Source: Cryptomeria japonica (lineage: Eukaryota > Streptophyta > Pinopsida > Cupressales > Cupressaceae). Taken from it: a stretch of DNA of 64,000 nucleotides. Both the position numbers and the translations under genes were made by a program. The stretch covers positions 403,574,939 through 403,638,938 of the forward strand of contig NC_081406.1 in assembly GCF_030272615.1 (NCBI RefSeq), read 5' to 3'. The stretch's first letter is position 1. Each line of letters begins with the position of its first letter. The notes beneath the pieces are model-generated. The model searched no databases. It was not told the origin of the DNA and saw only the letters and a program-made list of their open reading frames with translations. This document shows, one piece after another, positions 23,151 through 35,940 of the stretch.

Positions 23151-23399
23151 ATTCTTGTGTTTTGAAGAAGGACAAATTTTAATTAACTTCCCATCTTTGC
23201 CTAAATCTTAGACACCTTCTCTTGATCAATTATATACATTAAATATAACATTTAAGTATAAGAAAGAAATGTTGTTCCTTATTTAAGTTATATTCCTTGT
23301 ATATTGGAAAGATGTTAAAGAGTAGTTTTAGATCTCTGGGAGTTACAATGAAAATTCTAGGTTTTAGAAGATCTTATAAATTTTCAAACATAGTAAAAT

Positions 23400-24442
23400 T
23401 TCACTAATCAACAAGCTCTTATCAACATTCTCTCACTCTCTATATTTCACTCTATTTGTCTCCCCTAAACTCTATACCTCTATCTCTCTATATGACTCTC
23501 TTCTCTCTCCCCTAAGATCTAAATTGTATAATTTTTTAGACAATCAAATTTTAATAATTATAAGGATCCTATCATCATTCTCTCTATCTCACTCTATCTC
23601 TTTAAATGTATAGACCTAGATCTCTCTCCCTATAACTCCCACTCTCTCCCTCTCTCTACCTATCTCTATCTCACTCTATTCTATCTCCCCTAATCTCTGG
23701 ACCTATATATCTACCTCTCTCACCCTTTATTCTCCATTCTCTATCTAGTCTCTCCCTCTCTGCATGTACCACAAAATATTTCTCCTCTTAATCTCACCTA
23801 TCTTTATATCCCTTCCTACCTCTCTCTCCACTTAGCTCTATCTCCCATATCCCTCTCTCTGCCGACCTCCCCATCACTCCCTCCCTAACTTTAATTCTCT
23901 ACATACATCTCCCTCTCTCCTTCCCTCTCTCATTCCCTCCCCACCTTTCTTTATCTCTCATATATATATATATATACCTCTCCCTCCCTCCTATGTCTTT
24001 CTCTCCCTCCCTACCACTCTTTCTAGTTTTACCTTTACCTCTATCCCTCCCTTTGTCCCTCCTCTCTTAATTTGTCTCCAACTCTCTCTTTCTCTCTATC
24101 TTACCTCTCTCTATGTAAATCTATAGAGATGGAAAGGGTAGATAGAGATTAGTAGAGAGTAAAGGAGAGAGAGATAGGTATTTAGAGAGAGGGAGAGGGA
24201 GATATGAGATGTAGATATTAGAGAGGAAATTATGGAGAGGTATGCATAGACAAGGGTACCTTCTAAGGGGTTGGTAGAGAATAGGAGAAGGAATATTCCT
24301 ACCCACCTCTCTCTCCCTCCCTCGATATCTCTCCACTCTCTCTATATCTCCTTCCCTCTCTACTTATCTCTATTTCCCATCTCTCTCCCTCTCTCTATCA
24401 AATAGAGATAATTAGATAGGGGAGGAGAGATGGAGGGAGGGA
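23400..24442. repeat. Pyrimidine-rich (CTCTCT/CTCCCT) low-complexity tract
   Basis: About 1 kb almost entirely C/T on the + strand, with a strand switch to purine-rich GAGAGA at about 24121-24250 and again at 24409-24442. The tract continues after the copia A insertion at 33127-33205, so it was over 1.1 kb before being split. It is an expanded and scrambled microsatellite. The frame at 24121-24336 is an artefact of this composition. Confidence 0.95.
24438..24442. repeat. Target-site duplication, left, copia A
   Basis: aggga, repeated at 33122-33126 directly outside the opposite LTR. A 5-bp TSD is normal for Ty1/copia integrase. Confidence 0.9.
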
Positions 24443-27066
24443 TGTTAGACACAATGCACCACTAAGGAGGGGGGGCGAATCAGTGGTTCTCAATGTTTTC
24501 CCTTTAACTATCCTATGTGTGCATAGTGGTTATCAGATCTAACTCAATGCAGACTTAGCAGCTGGTGGGGAGAATAATCACAGATGCATTCACACATAAA
24601 AGGACATCACATAACACCAATATATATGAGCAAAACCCAAGATGGGAAAAACCTTGGTGAGAAATGTTGCTCGAGACTACTGCTCCAATCCAGCCTCACA
24701 ATGAATCTCTAATTACAATGTTTAGGGCACCAACCCAAGGAGTACTAACTCCTGATTTAGGGCACCAACCCAAGGAGAACCAACCCAGAGAGATACATTC
24801 CCGACACTGAGCTACAACTTAGTGAATACAAAATGTAATCATTTCCAAGTTAATAACCTTGTTACAAATGGATTTTATAACATTTCTGCAAATCTCTCTA
24901 TATGATCTCTTGCACAGTACATTGTCAGTTCTCTACCTCACCCTCTCACTGCTGCAACCTTATCTCTTGCTGCAACCTAATGGGTTCAGCCTGCTCTCCA
25001 TCTTTATCGATTCTCTTTCTCTGCTATTTCTCATTGTTGGTAGCCTCTTCTCTCAATTGCTTTTCTTCTCTCCACCACTAGCCTTGGTAACTTAGTTAGA
25101 TATCTACCATCTAATACCTACTAGTCCTTAGCTTCCCTTCTCTACAATCTTCTATAGATCTTCTCTGCTGATTTGGTCACTACCAGTTTCCTCCTCTGTC
25201 AGACTCAATGGCCAACTAATGGTTGCCTTGCTCTTACCATTTGAACTCTTCAACCTGATTATTTCTCACACTCAGTCTCCCCTCTGACTCTCAATGAGCA
25301 CTTGACTAATTTTCTCTCTTTTTCAATAGCAACACTCTCTCCTTTAGCAACATCAACAATATCTTTGGCTCACATGCTTATAGCCAGATTTTCCCACCAA
25401 GACGTGAGTTGAACTTGGTGCCTTTAGGGTTTCTTCCACTAATCAGAGGCACATCGAATCAAATCAGATTTCATTCAATCTAATCTCAAAGAACACTACC
25501 TATACATCACCACCATTAATGTGCCTTCCAAAACATGTTTGCTATGTTTAGAAAATAGGGACAGTCAGTCAGTGAGACACAAGATGAATCACCATTAATG
25601 GTTTGTAGATTTCATCACCAACCTCATCTTGCACCTAGACACTTTGCATCAATCACCTCAATTCAACCTTCCTCAAGCCGTGCACCTTTACAATGTCTCT
25701 GCAACACCTCCCATGACTTATGAGTTCTACAATTAATTTCAACCAGCTCTGTAACAACTTCATCAGTGTAAACTCCATCTACCCCTGCATGCATGTCTGC
25801 CACCTTGACTCCACGTGGAATATTTGTCGACATCCACCTTAGCTTGGTCCTCTTTGTCGGTTTAGAGAGGATCACCGACCAAACACTCAACCGGTCCTTC
25901 TTTTCTGTCGGTTCACTAACCCTACCAGTATCTCACACTTTACCAGTTATCCTTCATGTTGCACTTTGCTGATCTGTCGCTGAAATACCTTAACCGGTCT
26001 TCAGACATGTCTATCCATAACATGCACATTCTCATCAAGTAGGAGCACACCACCTAGAATCTTTTCTTCCTTACCAGTTCTCATGCTCACTAATAACCAT
26101 CCTAATGAGACCTTGTCATCAACCTTTGACTAATGCCAACTAAGGCATCTGCATACTGATCACATACTCTCTTTGCAGTTGCCCCACATTGTCTTCTTCG
26201 CCATCAAGCTTGACATCATCTTAGTCAATTTGTCAATGTGACAAACATATCCTTCAATCTCTCTACCAACAATCCATCATGCCTTCTTTGTCATTCGAAT
26301 GCATATCCCTGATTTCATGTACTTGAGGCATCCCTTTGGTTCATCGATAGATCCGATGTGAGTGTTTAAACACTTACCTTTACCTCTTCTTCCTTATCTC
26401 ACATAACTATGATGCACACTATGCATAATAGGAAATAAGCTCCACTTACCAGTGAGAATGGATCCTTGTCATCTGCATCCTACAATACACTCATGTGGCT
26501 TCCCTATCTGTGCAACATATCTTTAAACAAGCACATGTGATCCAGTTGGGCACTATTACTACCAGTTATCTCTTCACATGGTGACTGCATCTCTATCAAG
26601 TGGGAGTCGTATTGTTCTATATCAACACAACATACCGATGACCTGTACATCCTTCTCCTCCAGTGTTGATGTGATTTAGGTAATATTTCACCTCTTCATC
26701 ACAAATAATAGCTCAATCATCCTGCTCGCCCTTCTTGTACACTTATCATATGCTTTCTAGTTGACAACCACTCACTTGGTTGATTTGTCTTCTCCATGTC
26801 AACACATCACTTACCAGTTGACATACTCTCCTTACCAGTGATAGACTGCACTGGTAACCTGTCTATTTCATTCACACATGCTAGCCACTAACTTGTGTAC
26901 CAGCCACTGAATGACATTCTCTCCCTTACCTTACCAATGCACTGCAACACAAGGTTATATCAAAGATATCTCATTTTGTATGCATCCAGGATAGTGCTAG
27001 ACATTCATCTCTTATACTGGTAGCCATTCTATACTAGTTGACATCAATGACAACTCAATGCCAATA
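24443..27066 (-). repeat. 3' LTR of copia A
   Basis: About 2624 bp. On the element strand it begins TATTGGCATTGAG at 27066 (canonical TGTTGG with G to A) and ends CTAACA at 24443. It aligns throughout with 30481-33121, with frequent substitutions. It contains short repeats of GGGCACCAACCCAAGGAG type at 24725-24790. Confidence 0.92.
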
Positions 27067-27080
27067 ATCTCCCCCTTTGG
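27067..27080 (-). other. Polypurine tract of copia A
   Basis: On the element strand CCAAAGGGGGAGAT lies directly upstream of the 3' LTR. It would be the primer for plus-strand DNA synthesis. Similar purine boxes (AAAGGGGGAG) recur at about 27120-27135 and 27209-27222. Confidence 0.85.
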
Positions 27081-28495
27081 TATTGATCCAACTCATGTAG
27101 TATCTGAGATACTATATAATATCTCTCCCCCTTTGTGTGATCCCACTCTCTCCCTTTGGATAATCCATGGATTCTCACACATGTAGTATGCGGTATACTA
27201 CATAATCTTTCTCCCCCTTTGACAACAATGGCAAAGGGCACTATCAGGGTTTTCACTCCTCCTTGTATTCACTGATCACTACCAGATATTTTTCTCCCAT
27301 TTTTCTCTTTATCAGATGCATCTCCTTTTTTTATACCACTTGTTACATCTTCTCAAGGTGCAGTACTTGAGATGGAGAACTCAACCACCAAGTGACACCA
27401 ATTGAGTATACAAATTTGATACTAATTGTTAAAGCACTCAATTGCATAAGGATGTGTCAATGAATACTTCTTACCTACTGATGAGACTGCATCATCTCCC
27501 CTTGATATACAGAAGCCATTCTGATCCCAAAATGTTGATATCAAGCGTTGAGGCTCACTAATACCAATTTTATCTCTTTTGATATCAAATACATGTTCTC
27601 TTGTGTAGGTAACTTTCCATATTAGCAAGAAACACTCTTAATGATCTAGATGACTTCAATTGAATAGGCATTGAAATATCTCACAAAACCAAATACCTCC
27701 AAAACACAAGCATACCAATTCAGCCATAGGCACTTGCACACCCTTTGTGTCTAGCAAGTCTGATACTAGTCAGAAAATATGGCTATCAACTCCCCCTGAG
27801 TCATGCATCTCAAGTCCACATTGTCGGACAGGTCCAATACTGGGACTCTAATCAACTCCATATATCGATTGAGTTTTGCATATGTGATCATATGATGATC
27901 TTTCATCTCCATCATATCCATCACAACCTATGACATGATCCTGGATGTACACAATGCCATACAATGTCATCATCATGCCAAGAGTTAAACCGGTTAGCCC
28001 AAAACATGCGTGCCTATATGATCAACAACCAGGCCATCATATGTCTTTCAGGTCTTCATCAACACCACTTGAGACATAACATCCCATTCTATGTTATTGA
28101 GGCTAATGCAATGATCTTCAACCTCATGGTCTTACATAACCTGCAAGTACCCGTTAGCATTCATGTCGGTAACATCCTGCACATACTGGTTTCCTGTACT
28201 AGTTCATCATCACTAACAGAGCACCTTCCTATAACTCCTAGCATTTTGTGTCACAACGTATCTGATTTCAATTGTTAATCTCCATTTATTGACACATTTA
28301 GTAGTGATCCAACTCTGATATGTAGGTGTGTAGCCAAGGCAACCAGTACACACACTTATCTTCTCATTTCCATCCTTCATACCAACATCAGCTTGTTCTT
28401 TCAAGTGTCCTTCTTCACTAAGGGGGTGAATGATCTAGTCAATATGCTACTCCCCTTGAGGTCTTGTATCTCCTTTAGGCCTTAGGAGATATTAC
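27081..28495 (-). other. Non-coding part of copia A interior
   Basis: About 1.4 kb between the end of gag and the polypurine tract, where an autonomous element would carry pol. It shares blocks with 1-985. No protease, integrase or RT motif was found in any frame. Confidence 0.6.
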
Positions 28496-30459
28496 CTATG
28501 CATTGAATGCATAGTGTTGGTCCATGGTCTTCTTCCTCCACACCTGCTTAGTCTCATTCTTCTTCCCATTTTTAGTCATGGGAGCAAGTATTTCCTTCTT
28601 CTGTTGATGCGTCCTTATACTTTCAGATTCTTCATCATAACCGGAAGCAGTGCTATAGTAGCACACAACATCCATCCCAACTTCATGATTGGGGAATTTC
28701 TTAACATAACGGTTTGACCATCTTCTTCTGGTCATGTTATTGTGACTAGCAACTGGAACCAGTGGTGGACCTCTTGATCCTGTAGGGACATTTCTCCTTT
28801 GGTTCCATGCAGGCCTATGACTTTTGTATTCTTTGTATCCACTTCTATGTAGAGAATGGTTGCTATACCGGCTTCCATATGACTGTAAGTCCTTCTTCTT
28901 GCATTCATAACTTCTATGGCCAATTCCATTGCAGTTATAAAAAACATTATCTGCATAACCTAGAGAGGGGATACGCATGCATCTACTCCCGGATACATTT
29001 TTCTCATATGCATGATATCTATGAGATCCTAGATTATTCCTTCTAGATATCCATCTACATTCTTCTACCCTATGGTCATGACCATTACATTTAAAGAAAT
29101 AACCGGTAAAGGATGGTATATGACTTACAAATTTATTTTGCCATGCATGGGGAGATCTTACTAGTTTAGCATCTCCATTTCTCCTTCACTGAGGATGGAT
29201 CCTTGCTTGTCCATTCTTTGCATTTCCACCATCTGGTCCCTTCATCTTCCACACTTGTCTTGACATGTGGGTGGTAGCATTTCCTTGTTTTCTATCAGTG
29301 GGAGATCTTCTAGGTTGTCTTCTCATGTTCTTTCTTCTGGTGAGATTGTACTCCCTTCTTCCCTTTACCTTTGGGCTCTACATTGTTCCTAGTTTTTGTA
29401 ACACTGGTCTTCATTCTTGTCTATAAGTCTTCAATAGTTATAGTTAGATCAACCTTCTTTCGGGGAGTATTCTAGACAGTGAAGGTCTATCCCTTGTTCT
29501 CTCCACTTGAGGAGACAAATAGAATGTCATTATGGGGGACATTCTTGCTGGTGGAGCATTCACTGACACCACTTCCTAATCCTCCAATATCTTTGGAATT
29601 TTTTTGATTCTTCAACATCTTGTACAAGGAATCACTATTGCCATCAAACCAGATTCTCACCTTGAGCTCATCTTGACATTTCTCAAGGTCATTTATGAGA
29701 ATCTCCATTTCTCCAACCAGTTGTTGATATTCATTATCTTTTACTTCTAGCTCAGAGGCTAGATCACTACACCTTCATTCCTTGGTGTCTTCTTGATGAG
29801 ACTTCAACTCTAAGATACATTTCTCAAACTGTTCAAAGCATTTGATCAACTGGTTTTGCTCAACAACTACAACATTTGAGTTCTTCAAGTGCATTCACAA
29901 GCTCTCCTTCAAGATCAACTTCTTCTTCCTCTTCTTCCTCACCTTCACTATCACTGCCAAACACATCTTGTCGGTAGGAGTGATTTGCATGATCATTCTT
30001 AGATGTGTGCCTCTCATCTTCTAATTCTTGAACCATGAAGAGGTGGGTTCCTTCATCATCATTGATGTAGCTGCTAATAGATCTACCTTCATCATCTTCA
30101 GATACATGAGATGCATTTCTCATCCTATCTTTACAAGCTGGTTGTGTAGTAGTAGGCTCATTTCCATAGAGATTCTTCAATATATCCCATAAGCTTTTTG
30201 TAGACCTGTATCTATCCACTTGTGAGGAAACATCATCAGATAAACCATAGAGTATAGCCTTCAATGCTGCATCATTACACTAGTTTCTTCTTTCTATATC
30301 AAAATCAATGGGAGGATTGACTTTACTAGGGTAGCCATTTACAATAGACATCCAAACATCATACCCTAGAGAGGATAAGTGAACTTCCATTCTACACCTC
30401 CAAATGGAATAGTTAGACCCATTAAACACTGGAGATGGGATTGACACTAAACAGACCAT
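28496..30459 (-). pseudogene. copia A gag-like protein
   Basis: Structural protein that would form the virus-like particle. The ATG at 30459 opens MVCLVSIPSPVFNGSNY. The typical copia gag core follows: FNGSNYSIWRCRMEVHL, a GYDVWMSIVNGYP block, then KAILYGLSDDVSSQVDRY and KSLWDILKNLYG. An acidic stretch with a run of E residues lies near 29935. A coiled-coil-like part follows (29487-29708), then two zinc-knuckle-like motifs: CNGHDHRVEEC near 29060-29090 and YNCNGIGHRSYEC near 28905-28945. A TAG lies at about 30273, and frame changes and stops follow. The gene would be translated from the genomic RNA just after the primer site. Confidence 0.85.
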
Positions 30460-30461
30460 TT

Positions 30462-30480
30462 TGTCCTTAAGCTAGAATCT
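30462..30480 (-). other. Degenerate primer-binding site of copia A
   Basis: On the element strand TAGATTCTAGCTTAAGG follows the 5' LTR. It resembles the TGGTATCAGAGC initiator-Met primer site of plant copia elements with several changes and a small deletion. The intact form is seen in the other element at 44295-44308. Confidence 0.55.
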
Positions 30481-33121
30481 ACAAAATGCACCATTAAGGG
30501 GGGGTGAATTAGTGGTTCTCAATCTTTTCCCTTTAACTATCCTATGTGTGCATACCGGTTATCAGATCTAACTTAATGCAGAGTTACCAATTGGTGGGGA
30601 GAATAATCATAGATGCATTCACACATAAAGGGACATCACATAACACCAACATATACGAGGAAAACCCAAGATGGGAAAAACCTCGGTGAGAAATGCTGCT
30701 GGAGACTAATGCTCCAATCTAGCCTCACAATGAATCTCTGATTACAATGTTTAGGGCACCAACCCAAGGAGCACCAACCCCTAATCTAGGGCACCAACCC
30801 CTAATTTAGGGCACCAACCCCTAATTTTAGGGTACCAACCCAAGGAGCTACAATCCCTACACCGAGCTGCAACTCAGTGAATATAAAACATAATCATTTA
30901 CAAGTTAATAATCTTGTTACAAATGAATTTTGTAACATTCCTGCAAATCTCTCTACTGGATCTCTTGTCCAGTTCACTATCAGTTCTCTAGCTCACCCTC
31001 TCACTGCTACAACCTTAACTCTTTCTGCAACCTTATTGGTTCAGCCTACTCTCCTTCTCTATCAGTTCTCTTTCTCTATCGGTTCTCCGGCTGGTTGCCT
31101 CTTCTCTCAACTGCTTTGCTACTCTCCACCATTGATCTTGGTAACTCAGTTAGATATCTATCATTTGATACCTGTCGGTCCTCACCTTCCCTTCTCTGCA
31201 ATCTGCTATGGCTCTTCTCTACTGATTTGGTCACCACCAGTTTCCTCCTCTGTCAGACTCAATGGCCGACTACAGGTTGCCTCTCTCTTATCAATTGAAC
31301 TCTTCAACCTAATTCTTTCTCACACTCAGTCTCTCCTCTAAATCTTGATGAGCACTTGACTGATTTTCTCTCTTTTGCAGCAACAACACACTCTCCTTTA
31401 GCAACATCAACAATATCATTGGCTCGCATTCTTATAGCCATATTTTCTTGCCAAGACGTGAGTTTGAACTTGGCACCTTTAGGGTTTCTTCCATTAATCA
31501 TGAGGCACATCGAATCCAATGAAATTTCATTCAATCTGATCTCCAAGACAACTACATGTACATCACCGTCATTAACGTGCCTTCCAAAACATGTTTTCTA
31601 TTTTTAGCAAACAGGGACAATTAGTCGGCGAGACACAAGATCAATCACCATTAATGGTTTGCAGATATCATCACCAACCTCATCTTGCACCTGGACACTC
31701 TGCATCGATCACCTCATTTTGACCTTCCTCAAGCCGCACACCTCTCCAACGTCTTTGCAACACCTCCCATGACTTACGAGGTCTACAATTAATGTCAACC
31801 AACTTTGTAACAACTTTGTCAGTGTACACTCCATCTACCCCTGCATGCATGTCCCCCACCTTGACTCCACATGGCATCTTTATCGACATCCACCATAGCT
31901 TGGTCCTCTTTGTCAGTTTAGACAAGATCACCGAACAAACACTCAATCGGTCCTTCTTTTCTACCAGTTCACCAACCCTACCGATATCTCACACTTTACT
32001 GGTTATCCTTCATGTCTGCACTTTGCTGATCTGTCGATGGAACACCTAACTGGTCGTGAGACATGTCTATCCATAATATGCACATTCTCATCAGGTAGGA
32101 GCACATCACTTGGCCTCTTTTCTTCCTTACTGGTTCTCATGCTCACCGGTTACTATCCTGATGACACCTTGCCATCAACCTTCAACTAATACCAACTAAG
32201 GCATCTGCATACTGATCACATAATCTCTCTGCAGTTGCTCCACATTGCCTTCTTCACCATCAGGCTTGACAACATCTCATCTGGTTGTTAAGGTGACAAA
32301 CATATCCTTCAATCTCTGTACTAGAAATCCATCATGCCTTCTCTGTCAGTCCAGTGCATATCCCTGATTTCATGTACTTGAGGCATCCCTTTGATTCATC
32401 GATAGATCCAATGTGAGCCTTCAAACACCTTCCTTTACCTCTTCTTCCTTATCTCACAAAACTATGATGCACACTATGGATAATAGGAGATAAGATACAC
32501 TTACCAGTGGGAGTGGATCCTTGTCATTTGCATCCTGCAATGCACTCATGTGGCTTCCTTGTTTGTGCAACATATCTTCAAACAGGCACATGTGATCCAA
32601 TTGGGAACACTTACTATCAGTCATCTCTTCACATGGTGGTTGTATCTCTATCTGATGGGAGTCCTGTTGTTCTATATCCACATAGCATACTGGTGACCTA
32701 TACATCCTTCTCCTCCAGTGGTGATGTGATTCTAGTAATATTTTGCCTCTTCATTACAAACAATAGCTCAATCATCCTGCTCACCCTGCTTGTACACTTG
32801 TCATATGCTTGTCGGTTGACAACCACTCACTTGGTTGATTTGTCTTCTCCATGTGAACACATCACTTACCAGTTGACATACTCTCCTTACCGGTGATAGA
32901 CTATACCGGTAACCTATCTATTACATTCATACAAGTCAACCACTAACTTGTGTTCTAGACACTGAATGGCATTCCCTCCCTTACCTTACTAGTGCAGTGC
33001 AACACAAGGTGATATCAAAGATATCTCATTCTGTATGCATCCATGACAGTGTTGCACATTCATCTTTTATACCGGTAGCCATTCTATATCGATTGACATC
33101 AATGACAACTCAATTCCAACA
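30481..33121 (-). repeat. 5' LTR of copia A
   Basis: About 2641 bp. On the element strand it begins TGTTGGAATTGAG at 33121. It pairs with 24443-27066. The repeat GGGCACCAACCCCTAAT occurs about four times near 30757-30845, more than in the 3' LTR, so this block has changed length since insertion. Open frames inside (for example 30877-31341 and 32507-32896) are LTR sequence, not genes. Confidence 0.92.
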
Positions 33122-33126
33122 AGGGA
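33122..33126. repeat. Target-site duplication, right, copia A
   Basis: aggga, identical to 24438-24442. Confidence 0.9.
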
Positions 33127-33205
33127 GAGGTATGTAAAGAGAGACAAAAAACTAGAGAGTAAATGATAGAGAGGGGTAGAGAGGGAGAGAGATGTTGTAA
33201 TGCCT
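33127..33205. repeat. Purine-rich continuation of the split CT/GA tract
   Basis: GAGAGA-rich sequence that would have been contiguous with 23400-24442 before copia A inserted. Confidence 0.85.
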
Positions 33206-33840
33206 CACACATTTGCATATTGTCATTGCTTTATTTTGATCTGAAATTAACTCTATATATTCTATATTATGACTATGTGTGTATTATTATTTTGTATTAG
33301 CACCCATGTGGTGTGTCCTTCTTATAGTAATATTCTTTTTATCATGATGATATCACTACAGATGTGGATAGTAGGTTACACTTGTAGATTAAATGATGAT
33401 CATATATGCATGATGACCTTAGGACAATGTCACATGATTTTATATCATGATATCTATAATTTGTTAATTAGGATTCTTTGATAATGTTTACTATGATGTG
33501 GTTACATGATGATACATTCATGTTGTTACAATTGATTTATGAGATATTATGTTGCTAACTGTAATGGTGGAAAAATGGTGAATGATAGATCAAGAAGGAA
33601 ACTACCCTTTCCCTCAAAGAGAGATGAAAGTTTTTCTATTGGTTACCCTTCAAACACTTTTCACCATGTTACATTAGGAAGAGGAGAGGATAATTCACTA
33701 GATTCAATCCCTCCAAGGTGGTAGATGAAATTCTCAATGAATTTGGAATGTTAAGTTGATCCCCTCTTCCTTGTTGGAAATGGAAAGGAATAGATTGAAT
33801 TATGTAGTGCAAAAGTGATAAAGAATTGATTATAACTTGA
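33206..33840. other. Unassigned spacer
   Basis: No gene recognised. It may include the outer part of the gypsy-B 3' LTR, whose left end I could not fix. A small + frame at 33539-33724 has no known similarity. Confidence 0.35.
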
Positions 33841-34790
33841 GATCAGATTATGGGATGAAGTTGTGCACCTGGATCTGGCAGTAAAATGTCAAGACAAAGT
33901 CACCCTGTGAATTTGAGGAAAAGTTGCCTGGACCGTGGCGGGAATGTACACGGCCCTCCAAAAACTCCGCGAAACGAAAAGGGTTTTTCTGCCTTTGCAA
34001 ATGAAGCCCGAATCCAAAAGTATAGCTGTGCACCTGCAACGTACACACAGAAAAGAGAGGAAAATGGGTTGGGATTGGGGGTTTCCCTTTAGGTCAAACC
34101 TCAATTTTACAATTAACCAAGTAATGAAAGAAAGTACTTGCAAGTAGATGTAAATCAAAGACTAAATTGTAAATCACCTCAAGGGAGGTTGTGATAGCAA
34201 TGTTGATAGAACTTCTTGTGTGGAATTAAATGTTGAAATAAATCTCCCCTTCAATAATTGAATCCTTGACTTGAATGCAATACCTAGCCTTGAAGGGAGA
34301 CTTGAGAATGCTCAATGTTGGAAAAGAATGCTTGAATGATTGATCACTTATGCAACTTGAATATATGCAACTTTGACCTATCCCACTTATGCAAATGAGA
34401 GGATGAATGCCCCCTTAAATACATGTTAGTGGATCTGAATTTCATCATGGGCCAACATCAGGGGAGTTTCCCACCCAATGCACAACCAATAATGCAACCC
34501 TAGGAAGGGTCTTGCCCCAAAATAGGGCAGGGAAAGGGGCACCATGCCCCTTTCCTAGGAGGACAAGGGAGAGATGCCCCTATCCAAGGGGGGAGAGTGG
34601 GGCCATGCCCCTGTCATACCCCTTTCTCCACGGCAGAGTGCAAACATGGTGATGCAGAGGCTGAGGAAGAAGATGTTTCTGCAGACTAAGCAATCTATGG
34701 TGTCTAGTTAGGCTACAGGATTCAATCTCGCATGTGTGAGAACCCTAATGCAGTCAAAAATTGCTAGGGTCACAGTGTAATGACACTACA
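33841..34790 (-). repeat. 3' LTR of gypsy-B (outer end uncertain)
   Basis: On the minus strand the LTR begins TGTAGTGTCATTACAC at 34790, immediately after a polypurine tract. The outer end is not defined because no second LTR is in the window. The 33841 limit is only where the sequence character changes. It contains a G-rich stretch with repeated ATGCCCC and GGGGCA words at about 34505-34625. Confidence 0.5.
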
Positions 34791-34807
34791 TTTAGCCCCC
34801 ACTTTAG
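34791..34807 (-). other. Polypurine tract of gypsy-B
   Basis: On the element strand TAAAGTGGGGGCTAAA abuts the TGTAG start of the 3' LTR. Confidence 0.7.
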
Positions 34808-35940
34808 CGGGAGATAAGCATACGCCAATACTACCGATAAAGTTCAAGGAAACAAGATTCAAAGAATTTTACCATGTCAAGGAGGTAGGATGCGCCAAGC
34901 CCCCAGTGGACTTAGGATCTTATGACTTCTATTGACAAAGTAAAAGGGAAAATCAAGAAGGGGAGAACCATGACTACAAATAGAAAAGTTCCCTTCACTA
35001 TGAGTCATGAAAGCAAAGATACAAAAGATTACAAAGCAAAACAAAGTTCACTAAGTAATTCTAAGTATCAAAAGAAGGAAAGTATGAGTGGAGTGTATGT
35101 CCCCATGTTAAAGTGATCGCACACGCCTTATTGGGAGAGATTTCTTTAAGGTCTGATACACCCAAAAGAGAGAAGGAAGGAGCATGTTATCACAAGGATT
35201 TAGCCCCCAATAAAGGAATAAACCTAAGGATAATGAACACAAAACATGAGGTAGTGTCGCTTTCCTCGGGGTCAATATGATGCATGATAACTCATTTATA
35301 TAATGTATGTATATGCATATAATAATTTTTATTCTCCAAAGAGGGACACTACCTTAAAGAAATGGAAGAGAGGATGTCTTTTGTCAACATGAAAGAGACC
35401 AAGAAAATATCTCAATGCTTTGCATCGTCCCCAAGTAGATATTAAGGGAACAATAGAAGAACAAGGATACACATAGAAGAATGGTCATAAGAGAGAAAGA
35501 AAGGAGAGAGACAAAGATTTGCAATACTAATATTGCTAATCTAGCATGACATCCGCCTCCCGATCTTGTTGATCACTATTTTGGGAAGGTGAGAAACATG
35601 CTAGAGGAGCGATATTGAGTACAGCAGATTGAGCTATCACAAGATCCAAAAAAGGACTATGCTCATGTTGTAAGTCACTTTGTTCGATTCGAGGAGCTAG
35701 GATTAGGGTTTGTGAAAACTCATCCAATAAATTCTTGTCCACATCAACATACTCATACTCCTATCAGAAGCATTAGGAGTTGTATTTCCATTATGAATAA
35801 CATTTTCACCCATTTTTTCACCAAAGTTTAGAGAAAGAGGAGCAAGAACACGAATAGGAGTAAAACCATCACATGTTTTATACAACTTATGATTTGGAGA
35901 TGTAGGTTGAACATCTTGCTTAGGAGAAAAGGGAATCATG
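34808..35940 (-). other. Interior of gypsy-B downstream of gag-protease
   Basis: The position where RT, RNase H and integrase would be found in an autonomous gypsy element. None is visible. Short frames at 35536-35742 and 35703-35939 are Pro/Ser-rich and look like a degenerate continuation of the gag-protease ORF. Confidence 0.5.

Larger units (their letters stand above)
24443..33121 (-). mobile_element. Complete non-autonomous Ty1/copia element, family A (8.7 kb, gag only)
   Basis: Minus-strand LTR retrotransposon with both LTRs, primer site, polypurine tract and a perfect 5-bp TSD (aggga). The LTRs are unusually long for copia (about 2.6 kb each) and make up 60 percent of the element. The 3.4 kb interior encodes only a gag-like protein with zinc knuckles. 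Protease, integrase, reverse transcriptase and RNase H are absent, so it must borrow these from a partner. The element sits in a CT/GA tract. The left-edge element at 1-3440 belongs to the same family. Confidence 0.93.

Noticed and set aside
30877-31341. 154-residue + frame
   Set aside because: It lies entirely within the copia A 5' LTR on the opposite strand and has a matching broken counterpart in the other LTR.
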